DNA of 64,000 nucleotides, taken from assembly GCF_000276665.1 (NCBI RefSeq), contig NW_004955447.1, positions 12,317,024-12,381,023 on the forward strand. Direction: 5' to 3'. This stretch comes from Chinchilla lanigera (Eukaryota > Chordata > Mammalia > Rodentia > Chinchillidae). The first letter of the stretch is position 1, and each line of letters starts with the position of its first letter. Made by a program: the position numbers and the translations under genes. The notes under the pieces were generated by a model. The model saw only the letters and a list, made by a program, of their open reading frames with translations. It was not told the DNA's origin and did no database searches. Of this stretch, positions 11,698-23,110 are shown piece after piece.

Positions 11698-14600
11698 TTA
11701 GTCCTTCTTTACTCTTTTGGTTTCCCACAACAGGGAAATAATGTGATATTTACATATGTGTGTCTGATTTACTTTACTTAAGAGTATGGTCCCAAGGTGT
11801 ATCCATTTACTTAGAAATGTCTCAAGTTGATCTTTCCTTTTGGCTAAATTGTATTCTATTGTATAAAAACACACTTTTTTATCTATACCTTGTGTGATGG
11901 GGATATCGATTGTTTCCAACATTTAGCTATTACAAACTGTGCTGCTATAAACATGGAAGCACATATGTCACAGTGGTGTGATGCCTTTAATTCTTCCAGG
12001 AAGATAACAAGAAGAGGAATAGTTGGGTCAGATAGGACCCTTAATCCTAAATTTGGAGGAATCTCCACACTGACTTCCACACTGGTTGTACCAATCTACA
12101 CTCCAGCAGTAGAAAAGGGTTTCTCTTTCCCCACAGCCCCACCAGCATTTGATACTACTGGTTGATTTCTTGATAACTGGCATTCTTTCTGGAGTGAAAT
12201 AGAATCTCTGTGTTGTTTTAATTTCCATCTCTTGAAAGACCAGTGATGGTGAAAACTTCTTCACATATTTATTTGCAATTTGTATTTCTTCATTTGAGAA
12301 ACGTATTCATCTCAGATGCTCATATTTATCTCAGATCTTTAAATTTGGGACTCTTATTTTTTTTTCCAAATCTTTATATGTTCTAGATATTAGTCCTTTG
12401 TCTGAGGGAGAACCAGTTAAAACATTTTCCCACTCTATGAGTTATCTTTTCAGATCCTTTGTATTATTTCCCCTGAAGTCAGGGTTTTCATTCATGAAAT
12501 CTTTGCCTGAACCTGTCTTCAAGAGTTCTGCCTAGTTCTTCCAGCAGATTTAGTGATTCTGTTTTAATATTTAGATCTTTGATTCATTTTTATTTCAGTT
12601 TAGTACATGGTGAGAAACTTGGGTCTAGTTCTAGCCTTTGGAATATGGAAAGCTAGTTTTACTAGCACCATTTATTAAAAAGATTATCTTTCCTCCAGTG
12701 AATCTGTTTGGCCCATTTGTAAAAGACAAGGTGTCTGAGTGTATTTGGAGCTTTGTCTGCATCTTCTGAAATCTTCTGTTGATTCTCCAGTCTATTTCTT
12801 TGGCCAGTACCATACTGTTTTTATTACAGCAGCTTTGGAGTACAATTTTAAGTCAGAGATTGTGATGTCCCCTGCTTTCTCTTTATTGCCTGGAATTGTT
12901 TTTGATATTCTAGGTCTCTTCTGTTTCCAAATGAATTTTAGGAATGTTTTCTATACTATTTTCTATACTATTTGTGAGGAATGCTAATGGTATTTTGATT
13001 GGTAATGTTTTAAATCTGTATAACAATTTTGGAAGTATGGCCATTTTCACTATGCTGGTACTTTCTACCCATGAACAAGGGATATCTTTCCATTTGCTGA
13101 TATCCTGTTTGATCTCCTTATTCAGAGCAATGTGGTTTTCGATGTAGATATTTTACTTCCCTTGTTAGTGTGATTCTCAAGTATTTCTTTTTTTTTTTTG
13201 TATGCTATTGTGAAAGATGTCCTTTCTCTAATTTCTCTCTCAGTGAGTTTGTTGTTTGTAAAGAGGAAGGCTATTGATTTTTGAGTGTTGAAGTTATATT
13301 CAGCTATGCTACTGAATTTGCTTATTAAATCTAGCAATCTTTTAGTGGAGTTTTGCAGTCTTCTAATGTAGAGTATCATTCCATCAGAAAGTAACGATAA
13401 TTTAACTTCATTCTTTCCTATGCTTATTATTTTATTTTTCTTTCTTGTCAAATTGCTCTGGCTAAGGTTTCCAGAATTATATTGAGCAGGAGTGGTGATA
13501 GAGAACATCCTTATTTTGCTCCTGAATTTACAGTGAAAGCTTTGAATTTTTGAGCATTGAGTATCATGTGCACTGTTTGTCATAGATGGCTCTTCTCAGA
13601 TTCAGAAAAAAATATCTGCTCCAATTTTCTGTAGAGTTTTTATCATGAATGCTGTTGGACTTTGTCAAATGCTTTAACTACATCATTTGAGAAGAATGCA
13701 TGGTTTTTTTTTTCTGTGGTTCTGTTAATATAGAGTAGTACATTTATTGACTTGTGTATGTTGAACCCTATACCCCTGCATCCTAGGGATGAATACTACT
13801 TGGTCCTAGTGTATAATCTTCCTGATGATTTTCTGTATTCTGTTTGCCATTAACTTCTTGAGTATTTTTTCATCTAGATTCGTTATGGAGATTGGCCGGT
13901 AGTTTTCTTTTTTGCTTGTGTCCTTCTCGAGTTTTGGTGTCAGGGTAATACTGGCTGCCAAGAATGATATCAGGAGTGTTGCTACCCTTACAATTACATT
14001 GAGTTTCAGCAGCAGTGGCATTAAATCTGCTCTACATTTCTTGCAGAATTCAGCAGTGCATCTATCAGTGCTTGGGATTTTCTTTGTTGCTAAGTTTTTA
14101 ATTTCATTGACTGGTATCAGATTATTTAGAATATTTATATATTTTTAACTCATTTTGGCAATTCACATGCATCTAGAAATCTGTCCATATTTTCTGTGCT
14201 TTCCACCTTATTCAAGTCCAGTCTCTTGAAGTAGGAAATGATTTCTGCAGGATCTGTTGTGATTTCACTCTTTTAATTCCTAATTGAATAAATATGAGTT
14301 TGTTTTTTTGTATTTTTGATAAGGTTAGCTAAGTGTTTATAAATTCCATTTAATCTTTCAAAGACCCAACTCCTCACTTCATGTATTCTTTGTGTTGTTT
14401 TCTTAGTCTGAGTTGCATTATTCTTTCCTCTTCTCCCTATAATTTCATCTCTTGTATGAGCTTTGAGTTTGATTTATTATTCTTTTTCTAGAACTTTGAG
14501 GTTCACCACTAACTTTTTTCTCTGAGCTCATTCTGTTTCCTAAATGTGAGAACTCACTGCTGTACACTTCCCTCATACAAGAGCTTTCACTGCATCCCAT

Positions 14601-15434
14601 AAATTCCAGTATGTTGTGTCAGCATTATCATTTAATTGTAGATAGTATTTACATTAATCTTTAATTTTATCAGTGACCCCCTAGTTGTTCAGGAGCATAT
14701 TATTTCATTTCCATACGTTTTTCTACTCTGTGAGATTTCTTTTGCCATTTAGTCCCAACTTCACTGCCTTATGGTCACATAATATGGATGGAATGATTTC
14801 TGTTACTTTTCACTTTCTTAGGTATGTTCTATGGGTTATTATATGGTCTATTTTTGAGAATGTCCTATGTGCACCTGAGAAGAATGTGTATTCTAATGTT
14901 TTGGGGTGGAACACTCTGTAGATATCTACTATCCTGATTTATTCACAGGTTTGGTTTAGTTCTAATATTTCTTTGTTGTGTTTTTATCCACTTGATCTGT
15001 TTGAGATAGTGGAATAATTAGGTTCCCCATTATATTGGTGTTAGTGCTTATTTGAATTTTCATGCCTGTAAATATTTGTTGGATTTAGTTCATATACTAG
15101 TATTTGGTGCATATAGATTTATAATTGTTATCTCTCACTCTTGGAAGTTTCCCTCAACAAATATATAGTGACCTTCTTTATCTCATTTGATCAGGCTTGG
15201 CTTGAATTTCACATTGTCTGTAAATAGAATAGATACCCCTGCTTTTGTCCAGGTTGTTGTCACCCGTGCTTTTGTCCAGGAGTATTTTTTTCCATCCTTT
15301 GACTTTCAGTCTATGTCTTTTTGAGTTAAATGTGTTTTTTGTGTGCAGCATATTGTTGGATCTCACTTTTTGATACATTCTGCCAGTCTGTTTCTTTTGA
15401 TTGGAGAACTGAGATCATTTACACTGGTAGACAT
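11698..15434 (-). pseudogene. L1 ORF2 remnant (endonuclease and reverse transcriptase)
   Basis: The remnant spans about 1,245 codons, near the usual length of L1 ORF2p, but is broken into several frames. The N-terminus resembles the L1 endonuclease (SSPIKRNRLAECIKK, then HRLKVKGWKKI near 15300). Reverse-transcriptase motif blocks are clear at 14021-13806 (ENYRPISITNLDEKILKKLM, ANRIQKIIRKIIH) and at 13583-13122. The catalytic box, normally ADD, reads SDG at 13388-13380, so an essential aspartate is lost. The cysteine-containing C-terminal region is recognisable at 12264-11698 (CWWGCGERETLFYCW; MFIAAQFVIAKCW; YTIEYNLAKRKDQ). I place the start at the ATG at 15434-15432, which lies directly upstream of the endonuclease homology; the stop is at 11700-11698. 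Confidence 0.88.
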
Positions 15435-15606
15435 AACTGTTTTGTATTGGCTTATCCTTCTCATATTATTTTCCTGCTGTTGGTTCCTTTCTTCCTCCTC
15501 TTTTTAATTGCTTGCCTTGCCTGGTGGCTTATTTCTACTGAACTGTGGTTAGAATTATGATGTTTGTTATCACTTTATGAAATATCCTTCAGAACATTTT
15601 GTAAAG

Positions 15607-16571
15607 CTAGTTAGTGGTCATGAAGTTCCTCAGCTGTTCTCTGTCAAAGCACCTTATTTCTCCACTAATTCTGAAAGATGATTTTACAAGGTACAGCAAC
15701 TAGTGCAGGAGGCTATTTTATTTCAGTACTTGCAGCACTTCACTTCAAACTCTACTTATAGGTTTGTGTTGAAAAGTCTGCTGTGATTCTGATTGGCTTT
15801 CTTTTAGATTTGATTTGTTTCCTTTCTCTAACCATTTTTAGTATTCTTTTCTTGTGGTGAATTTCTGGAATCTTGATTATTATAGGGCTTTGTGTAAATT
15901 TATTTTGGCCATGGCATTTGGAGTTCTATATTTTTCACTTATATGTATTTGGAATTATTTATCCATGTTTAGGAAGTTTTCTCCCATTACTTCTTTGAAG
16001 GATGTTTTTATGGCATTTCCATTATCTCTGGTTTTCTCATTGGCTCATCATTTTTATGTTATTCTGCTTTGCTTAATCTTGAAGCTCATGTATTAATTTG
16101 TCCTGGCCCCTTGCTGTTTTTAAGATATCTTTCTTTTTATGGTCACTAACCACAATCCTGTCTTCTGGATCTGATATTCTATGTTCTCTATTTTTGAGAA
16201 CCTTTGTTCAATCTGTTCCTTATAATTTTAAAGGAATTTTTAATCTCCTGGCTATTTGTTTGGATCCATTTCATGGATTACATTTCTTTCCTATGTTGGG
16301 CATTTATGATTCCCATCATTTTCTTAAATTCTCTTATTTTTTTAAATCTGTGTCTCCTCTAATGTCTTTCATTTTGCTCATCATTTACTTACTTGAGAAA
16401 TTATTTTTTCAATAGCCTCATCCATTTGGGTTTTTATTTTTTAACTTTTGCTGGTATCATTTCAGACAGTTCTCATGGGTGGCTTCCAATTTCCTCTATC
16501 TCTTTGTGCTCTGGACTTGTTCTGGGTGGGCTGGTGGTTTGAGACTGCATTTTGCTTCTGCATCCTGTCAT
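15607..16571 (-). pseudogene. L1 ORF1 remnant (RNA-binding chaperone)
   Basis: Read on the minus strand, this segment has the layout of L1 ORF1p. It has a polar N-terminus starting at an ATG at 16571-16569 (MTGCRSKMQSQTTSPP), a middle matching the RNA-recognition and trimer region, and a C-terminus matching the conserved end of ORF1p (SSFRISGEIRCFDREQLRNF) before a stop at 15609-15607. The span of about 321 codons fits the family. Several in-frame stops make it non-functional. ORF1p normally binds L1 RNA in the cytoplasm as a trimer and acts as a nucleic-acid chaperone. Confidence 0.8.
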
Positions 16572-17099
16572 TTTGTATTTTATACTTGTTGTCTTATTTT
16601 GTTTTCTGTGATGATACTTGCAGATTTCTTATACTAGATAACATTATCACTAAGATTGAGGCCTCCCTAGGAAACTGTTCCTCAGAGATGTCTTCTTGGT
16701 GTAGGTGGTTCTTGGACTTTGTGTCTATCCCCAAAACCTCAATTTATTAAGGATGAGTAGTTGCTATCTATTTGGTTCAACACCCTGTCATTTGATACTG
16801 GACTTTGGTAATGATTATGACCCCAGACAATCACATTGTTGAATGAATAAGGGAGAAAAACTGATTACAACTGGTGTGACATCCTAGCGAAAGTGGTAAA
16901 GTTAGCGATGACCATAGCATGAAGCATAGACTAGCTAACAACAAAATGTGGCAACTATTAACTTGGTACCTTAAACTATAGATGCAAGTTCTACACTTAT
17001 AACCAAAGTCAACATATACTAGGAACTTGTATGCAATGAGTTTCCCCAAAGTAGAGTGATTTTACCATATTTGTGTGTGGGGTGGTGATTTAAAAGGGA

Positions 17100-17490
17100 T
17101 AGGGAGCAAAACTAAGAGATGAATTAGGACAAATACAGTAGAAGCAAGTTACAGGGCAAAGATGATTGCCCTACACTTGTGAAACTGGATAAAAGCACAG
17201 GACAGAAAGAATGAAAGGAAAAGCAAAAGAGTATTGAAGTGAACCAAAAAGAAAAGAGACAATATTCACTCACATGAAAATATCATAAAATCAAAAGAGA
17301 TAGTTAAAAAAAGAGAGAAAGAAGTGAATACAACAAAATAAAAATAAAGGTAAGAAACCTAAATAGTAAAAATGAACAACAGCAACAACAAAAAGCAACC
17401 AAACAAACAAAAAACAACCAGACATAAAAAGGAAATCCAATCAAAGAAAGAAAGAGAGAAAAAAAATTAAAAAGATAAAAATCCTCTGGC
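17100..17490 (-). repeat. Pyrimidine-rich low-complexity spacer inside L1
   Basis: On the plus strand this is a run of A-rich and AG-rich sequence (aaaagagagaaagaag, caacagcaacaaca, aaacaaacaaaaaacaacca), so on the L1 sense strand it is T/C-rich. It separates the GC-rich 5' UTR from ORF1. Such a long pyrimidine spacer is not a feature I can tie to a named L1 subfamily. Confidence 0.6.
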
Positions 17491-17499
17491 GTCTAATAA

Positions 17500-18419
17500 A
17501 ATTCCTCTGTGGCATTCTACAAGTCAGATCCAGGAAATCCGCTGTGCAATCCCTCCAAGATTTCAGTAGGATTTCTGCTCGGTATGAGCCTTATCATGGC
17601 TTCTGGACGTGGAGGCTGAGACTGGTCTTAAGGGAAGAGCGTTCTATATGTCAACTTCTCACTGTGATCGTCCCTGCAGCACTATCCTTGTTCCCTTCGC
17701 TAGGGAACACCAAGAGCTGCTCCCAACTGTGTACAATTGGCTCTTTCAGACCTTGCAAAGCTTCCTCTATTTCACAGTCTTGACTCCCCGTAAGTGTTGA
17801 TCTTTGGTCAGAGGGAGTACCCTTGTCCCATTGAAAGCCAGGGCTGCTTTCCTGCTTATGCTTCTGGCAAGGCCACGCTGTTAGGCACAGACCAATGGTC
17901 ACTTTGAGTCCTTTGTATTTAGGGCCCAGACTGGCTTTTCTTTAGCACCAGCACAGTCTACATGGTCCCAGCTCCTATCTCTTGTCCAAATCCCCTCCAG
18001 TCGGCTTCCCAACTACCTGCAGTCTACTATGACTGGATGACTCTTTCCTCATTCCACTCCAAGATGTCAGTGAAGTGACCCCGGACTCTTCTGCTGCTCG
18101 AGTTTGCCCCGAGTCCCTTGAAATAAACCGGCAGCTGCACCAGAGCACTTTTAGAGCTGTATGTCTATGCACAGGAGCGCAGCGCATGCTCACCTCACTC
18201 CCCAACCCTGGCGCTGCGTGCGCCCTCCTCTGCTGCTTCCTCCTTTTCCCCAGTGACAAGCTGCTGGTCCCCCTGCACCTCCACGATGTTGGCCTTTACA
18301 ATTCTGTGTTACATTTTCCTATGCTATGCTGCTGTGAAGACCTCAGCCATAGCGCACCCTCCCTCGGGGCACCCTGCTTCCTCCACTGCCCCAGAGTAAG
18401 GGAATGTGGAGGTCCCACC
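17500..18419 (-). promoter_or_regulatory. L1 5' UTR, likely former internal promoter
   Basis: This roughly 920-bp block is much richer in G and C than the surrounding AT-rich DNA and abuts the right-hand 17-bp duplication exactly. It reads out from that point on the minus strand toward ORF1. In L1 elements this position holds the internal RNA polymerase II promoter. I see no monomer tandem repeats of the mouse A/F type. The promoter role is inferred from position and composition. Confidence 0.65.
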
Positions 18420-18436
18420 TTATAATGTTTATTTTT
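18420..18436. repeat. L1 target-site duplication, right copy
   Basis: Exact second copy of ttataatgtttattttt; the first is at 11407-11423. It immediately follows the 5' end of the minus-strand L1. Confidence 0.85.
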
Positions 18437-21400
18437 ATGAGCTCTTTTAAATTTATTTAGAGATAGACTTTCATTGCATATCACTGAGTGTACATGAAAA
18501 GTATAAACAGTATAATTGAGGAAAAGATGCTTCAGGAGAGTAGGTGACATATATAATTCTCCAAAGAAGTAAATAAAAGTGATAGAAATTAAAACACTTA
18601 TGTTGCTGGTCGTTAAGGAGAATATGCTTGTACCTACAGTTCCATTATGAATACTTATAAAGAAGACAGCTCTTGATTAGATGATAGTAATGGCAAGAAG
18701 CCAACAAAGGGGTTTGCACTTTTCTGGCTCGATATAGCCCTAAGCCAGGCTAATATTTATTAATTATACAGAATGCCGCAGGACTAAAATTTTGTACCCG
18801 TCATTTGTTAGGAAATGTTCTTCTCCGCGAGGAACACCCAAGTTCATTCACCTAAGTTAAACTGGAGGTCTTCAGCTTTGTTTTCCCCTCACACTTCCGT
18901 TTTTGTCAGGATTACAGGGAGTTTACTGGGAACCAGGCGCAGTTAAGGACTTGCCTGAAGCTTGACTGAAATGCAAAGACAGTGATTCAAGTAAGGATAC
19001 CAAAAACAGTACAAGATAGGTTCATGCAAAGTCAGTTAGCAATGAAATGTATTATTAAAGTACAGAAAAAGGAGAACTAATAAGAAATACTATACACGGC
19101 ACTGTTGGGACAAGAGAGGATTTCCAAGGCCAGACTTCAGGGGCTGGCAAGGATTCAGATATTCTGTGCACCTAGGTAGGAACCAACCCATGAAAATGAA
19201 CCAAGTAAGAACTGGGTGAATGGGCATGTATCTCCTGAAAGACAAAACAGAAGCTTTTGCTGCCGTGTAGACAGAGTGTGACGTTGAATGGGACATCCTT
19301 TATCTGAGTGGGCTTTTGGGCAGCTGTCACAAAATCCTCTCTTCCAGTGAGATATCAGTGGCTTGGACAAGAAATCAATAATGACGGTAAAATAAACACT
19401 ATTACTATTAATGTCAAAAGCGTTAATGATATTTCAGCTTAAGCAATAAGCAACCATGGCAACTAGGGACTTTAGCTCCAGATGCTTGCAGAACTATGTG
19501 CTTTGATGGACTGAAAAATGTCTTCTTATTTTAGAGGAATTCAAACTCCCTTATTTTTTATTTAATAAATATTGACTGAACACCTATAATTTGCCACACA
19601 TTTTTTCAGGTGCTTATGTCAATTTTTTTATAGAGAAAATTTAGGCTTTTGTGCAGAGCTATGCCAGTTCAGTTCCAACTACTCAGAGAAAATAACAACT
19701 CTGCGCACACACTTATCAAATTTGTGCATGAATGATTATTTAACTATGTAAATTATATAGGGCATTAATCATTACCAAACTCCTGCACAATGCTTTGGAA
19801 TTATTTTATAGTGCTCACTTTTGCCATGCACAGCTACTTCTTTTCCCAGAAAGTTTACAAGCTCTTTGTGAACTAGGTGTCTAATTAATTCTTTTGGATT
19901 TTTTTGTGTCTCGGTGAGCAGGGAATGGAAATTTCAAAGTTGTTAACTTAAGTGACTTAATTATGAAAAACAGTAGTCAAATTCTGCAATTGTAAAGTGA
20001 GAATACTCCTAATCTCACTTTGCACTAACGAGCAAAGGGAGAGAATTCTGACAGTACATTTGCAAGTGAGTTATTTTAAATATTATAAAGTTATTTTAAA
20101 TATGTAGGCAATTATTATATGTGACTCATATATATGCAGCAGTTTTGTATGTTTCTCAGCTGATCCATTCATACTGATTGTAATTTAGTTTAACCAAATT
20201 AGAAAAACAGATGGCTTGAAATTTACTTTATTAATAACACATTTCAAACTGTTGACTCCTATGTACATGATGTTTTCTTATTTTTCTTCTAGTTACTTTT
20301 ATAATTAGACACATATACTTATTTAATTTTAGTAGAAATGGAAAAATATCGACATTATTTTTAATACCAGTTTTCATTAAAAGCCCTCTCAGCATTGCTT
20401 GAACAATTATTGCTGTAGTGGAAAAATACACAAGGCCAAAGATTGTTCCTTTAAGGTAGAAAACATCTCTCAGCTCATTGATTGCTGAGGAGCACTTTAT
20501 TTTCAGGTACTCAGGGTTAAAGCCAGATCCCTAGAGGGAAAAATGAGTGCCTTCATTCCTCTTGCATTTTCTCAGTAGTCTAGAGCAATGTTCTTCTATG
20601 AACAGAAGCTCAAGAAGTGCTGTTTGTTCACATTTAATGCAATTTAGTTTTAGTCATCTAGTGATGGTGAAATTTAAGGAAAAAGTATGAATGTTTTTGA
20701 CTGTTAGTATCAGGAGCTCCCTAAGGAGAACAAGAGAAAAGACCCCCCATGCAAACACTTGGGAAACCCTTTGTACAGAGAATGTTTTACTTGTATTTCA
20801 GAAAGCATGGTTTCTTCCTCAACTGTTTCCTCTAGAGAATTCATTTTATGAAGAAAAGTATCTATCAAAAAACTTTGTGATGAATGTAGTTATTTCAACT
20901 TTAAGACATTTCTTTTTAAAATTTTTTTCAATATTGTCCTGCTGTATGATTTTGTATTCATCTGAGTGAAGCTATGACATATGATAACTGCAATTGGATG
21001 CTAGCACTAGTTGAATATTGGGGTTTAGAAATGTAATTATATTTTTTTTAGGAAGGCAGTGCAACTGCGATTTTTTTGGTTAAAAATTCAACACCTTTTT
21101 AATTTAATATTCCAATCCACATTTTCAATTGAAAATCACTCTCTTTATTTACATGGTAAAAATGCTTTGAAATGGATTCTCATATTGAATATTCTGGAAG
21201 ATCATCATTTTAAGTAACTGGAATTCTTAACTAGAAATATATTGATTAGACAACACCCTGTGAATAATCATAATGCTCTCAGGAAAAGACCTTTCCATGG
21301 CAGGTGTGGAGATAGATGAGAAAGTATCCACTCTTAAAATCCTTTCAATGCCTATCTATGAGTAGTACTTCAATAACTGAGGGGTCTCTACGATGTGAGT

Positions 21401-21939
21401 GCAGGTAAAACCTGTCTTTTTTTAAAATGCAATTGATCTGAACAGAGGAGCTAAGCATCTTCTTTTATCAACTTACCATTACATTTTTGCATTTCCTAAA
21501 ACTAGTCAGTATTCTGTTTTTAATGCTCGTTAAGTGCTTCACATGGTTTTAATCAGACCTTCCCACATAGGTTTGATATGTCTAGGTAGCTATATAAGAT
21601 AGCAGCACATGAAAATATGGTTAATTCTAGTAGTGAAGAAATAGTAATGGCTATTTTTAGAAAGGTGTATGGGAAGGCAATGGTGATCAGTTGGGTGGAA
21701 GCAATAGACCAGTAACGGATGCACTAACGCAGAGGAGGGGCGCAGACCAGCTGGAAAGAGGGTGTCCCGCAGAGAAGACGGCTCTGAGGGGCGGTGACCG
21801 CTGGGGGGATCTCTTCATCGTGTCACTTCGTCACAGTGTAAAAACTTCTCTTTTACTACATTTTGAATGTTTGCATGTTTGTTTGTACATGTGCAAGTTG
21901 GTTCTTAATTAATATGACATAGATGATTAATTTTATTAT
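18437..21939. other. Non-coding stretch; one MIR/L2-like scrap
   Basis: No gene recognised. At 19560-19615 the phrase attgactgaacacctataatttgccacac matches the common MIR/L2 core phrase for an ancient mammalian repeat (tentative). The patch at about 21690-21830 is locally richer in G and C, with a 73-codon open frame, but has no recognisable protein. Confidence 0.5.
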
Positions 21940-22385
21940 TTTCATTTTTTATTAGTGCACACCGGCAGTGTATAATGATTACCTTCATCACGGGGAAGTA
22001 TAGATGTTTGTAGTACATCTTAATTCTCTTTTTGTCCCCTTCTCCCTCCTCCCTCTAACCCTTCTCCTCTGCACAATTACAAAACCTCTAATTATCTTTT
22101 TCCTTTCAATTCTTCTTCTTTTTTGGTCTGTGCCATTCAATTTTTTAGCATACATTTATTTATAACGTGTCAGTACATGTATTCAGTACATAAAGATTTC
22201 ATTGATTGTAGGAGATTGATACATGTACATATTTCAATCCTTTCTTTTTCCCTCCTCTGTCCACCCTCCTTTCATTTTCCAGCATCAGATACATATATTT
22301 TTCTTATAAGATATGATAAAATAAATTGTATGTTCTTTGCCCTATTAGTCTCATTTTCAATGTGTATAAATGCTTAATTTTAAAA
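21940..22385 (-). mobile_element. L1 3'-UTR fragment
   Basis: It opens with a T-rich stretch (reversed tail) and continues with gtagtacatcttaattc, then C/T-rich tracts near 22035-22075 and 22240-22280. This is the order seen in the complete L1 at 11.4 kb, and no coding sequence remains. Confidence 0.65.
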
Positions 22386-22694
22386 CTTAATAGCATGGAA
22401 TTGTAACCTTGACAGTTAATTGCAATAAGGCAGCTTTGATAAATGGAACAGATATATAATTTGCAGTTCCCAGCACAAAATAAAAGTACTGATGCCTTTA
22501 TTAGCAATTATTGAAATTTTTAGGAATTTCAAGAATTGTACTAAACAAAAGAACTCTCTGCGTTTGAAGTCTTGTGTACCTTTAAAGGAAATAGCACAAA
22601 GTGACTAGCAAAAGTGCTACATAAAGGATGGTTTTCCCATGCTAGACCTTAACAAGACTTTCAGGTTGCCCAGCTGTATAAGTCAGGAAATCAA

Positions 22695-23110
22695 CTATAT
22701 TAGCTGCTTTCTGTTACTATAGCAATATACCTGACACTATGTATTTTTATACATCAAAGATGTTTACTTTGTTCACAGTTTGCTGGCAGAAAATTGTAAA
22801 CATCATAGTCTAGGCTCTGTGTAGTTCTCTTCTAACCATCATGGTGGAAGCATACTTGAGATGAGATATTACATCACCAGGCAAAACTAGATGCTACTGA
22901 GAGGCCGGCCTTGTTCTAACAACTCTCTTGTAAGAATTAACATAAGTACTATGCAGATTTCCCAAGAGCAGTACCTCCAATGATATGAGAGCTGCCCACT
23001 CCGTAGCCAACTCAAAACTCCCTACATCTTTTCACACTATCACGTGGGGTACCAAGTTTCAAACACATGAATATTTAGAAGGAAACACTTAAACTGTGCT
23101 CAAACCATGG
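22695..23110 (-). mobile_element. MaLR-type LTR (ERVL-MaLR), degraded
   Basis: The plus strand begins with the reversed MaLR end (ttctgttactatagcaatatacctgac, ttactttgttcacagtttgc) and ends with the reversed start (accaagtttcaaacacatga, then gctcaaaccatggta). Both phrases are hallmarks of the rodent/primate MaLR LTR group. No internal region is seen, so it is a solo LTR or fragment. It is diverged, and I could not confirm its duplication. Confidence 0.65.

Larger units (their letters stand above)
11424..18419 (-). mobile_element. Near full-length LINE-1 (L1), inactive
   Basis: This 7.0-kb L1 lies on the minus strand. Read 5' to 3' it has a GC-rich 5' UTR (18419 to about 17500), a pyrimidine-rich spacer (about 17490-17100), an ORF1 remnant (16571-15607), an ORF2 remnant (15434-11698), and a 3' UTR with the purine tract usual in rodent L1s (C/T on the plus strand near 11520-11580). 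A perfect 17-bp duplication flanks it. Because the 5' UTR is present up to the duplication, the insertion was not 5'-truncated. Both reading frames carry many stops and frameshifts, so it cannot move now. The length compares with 6-7 kb for intact rodent L1s. Confidence 0.9.
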
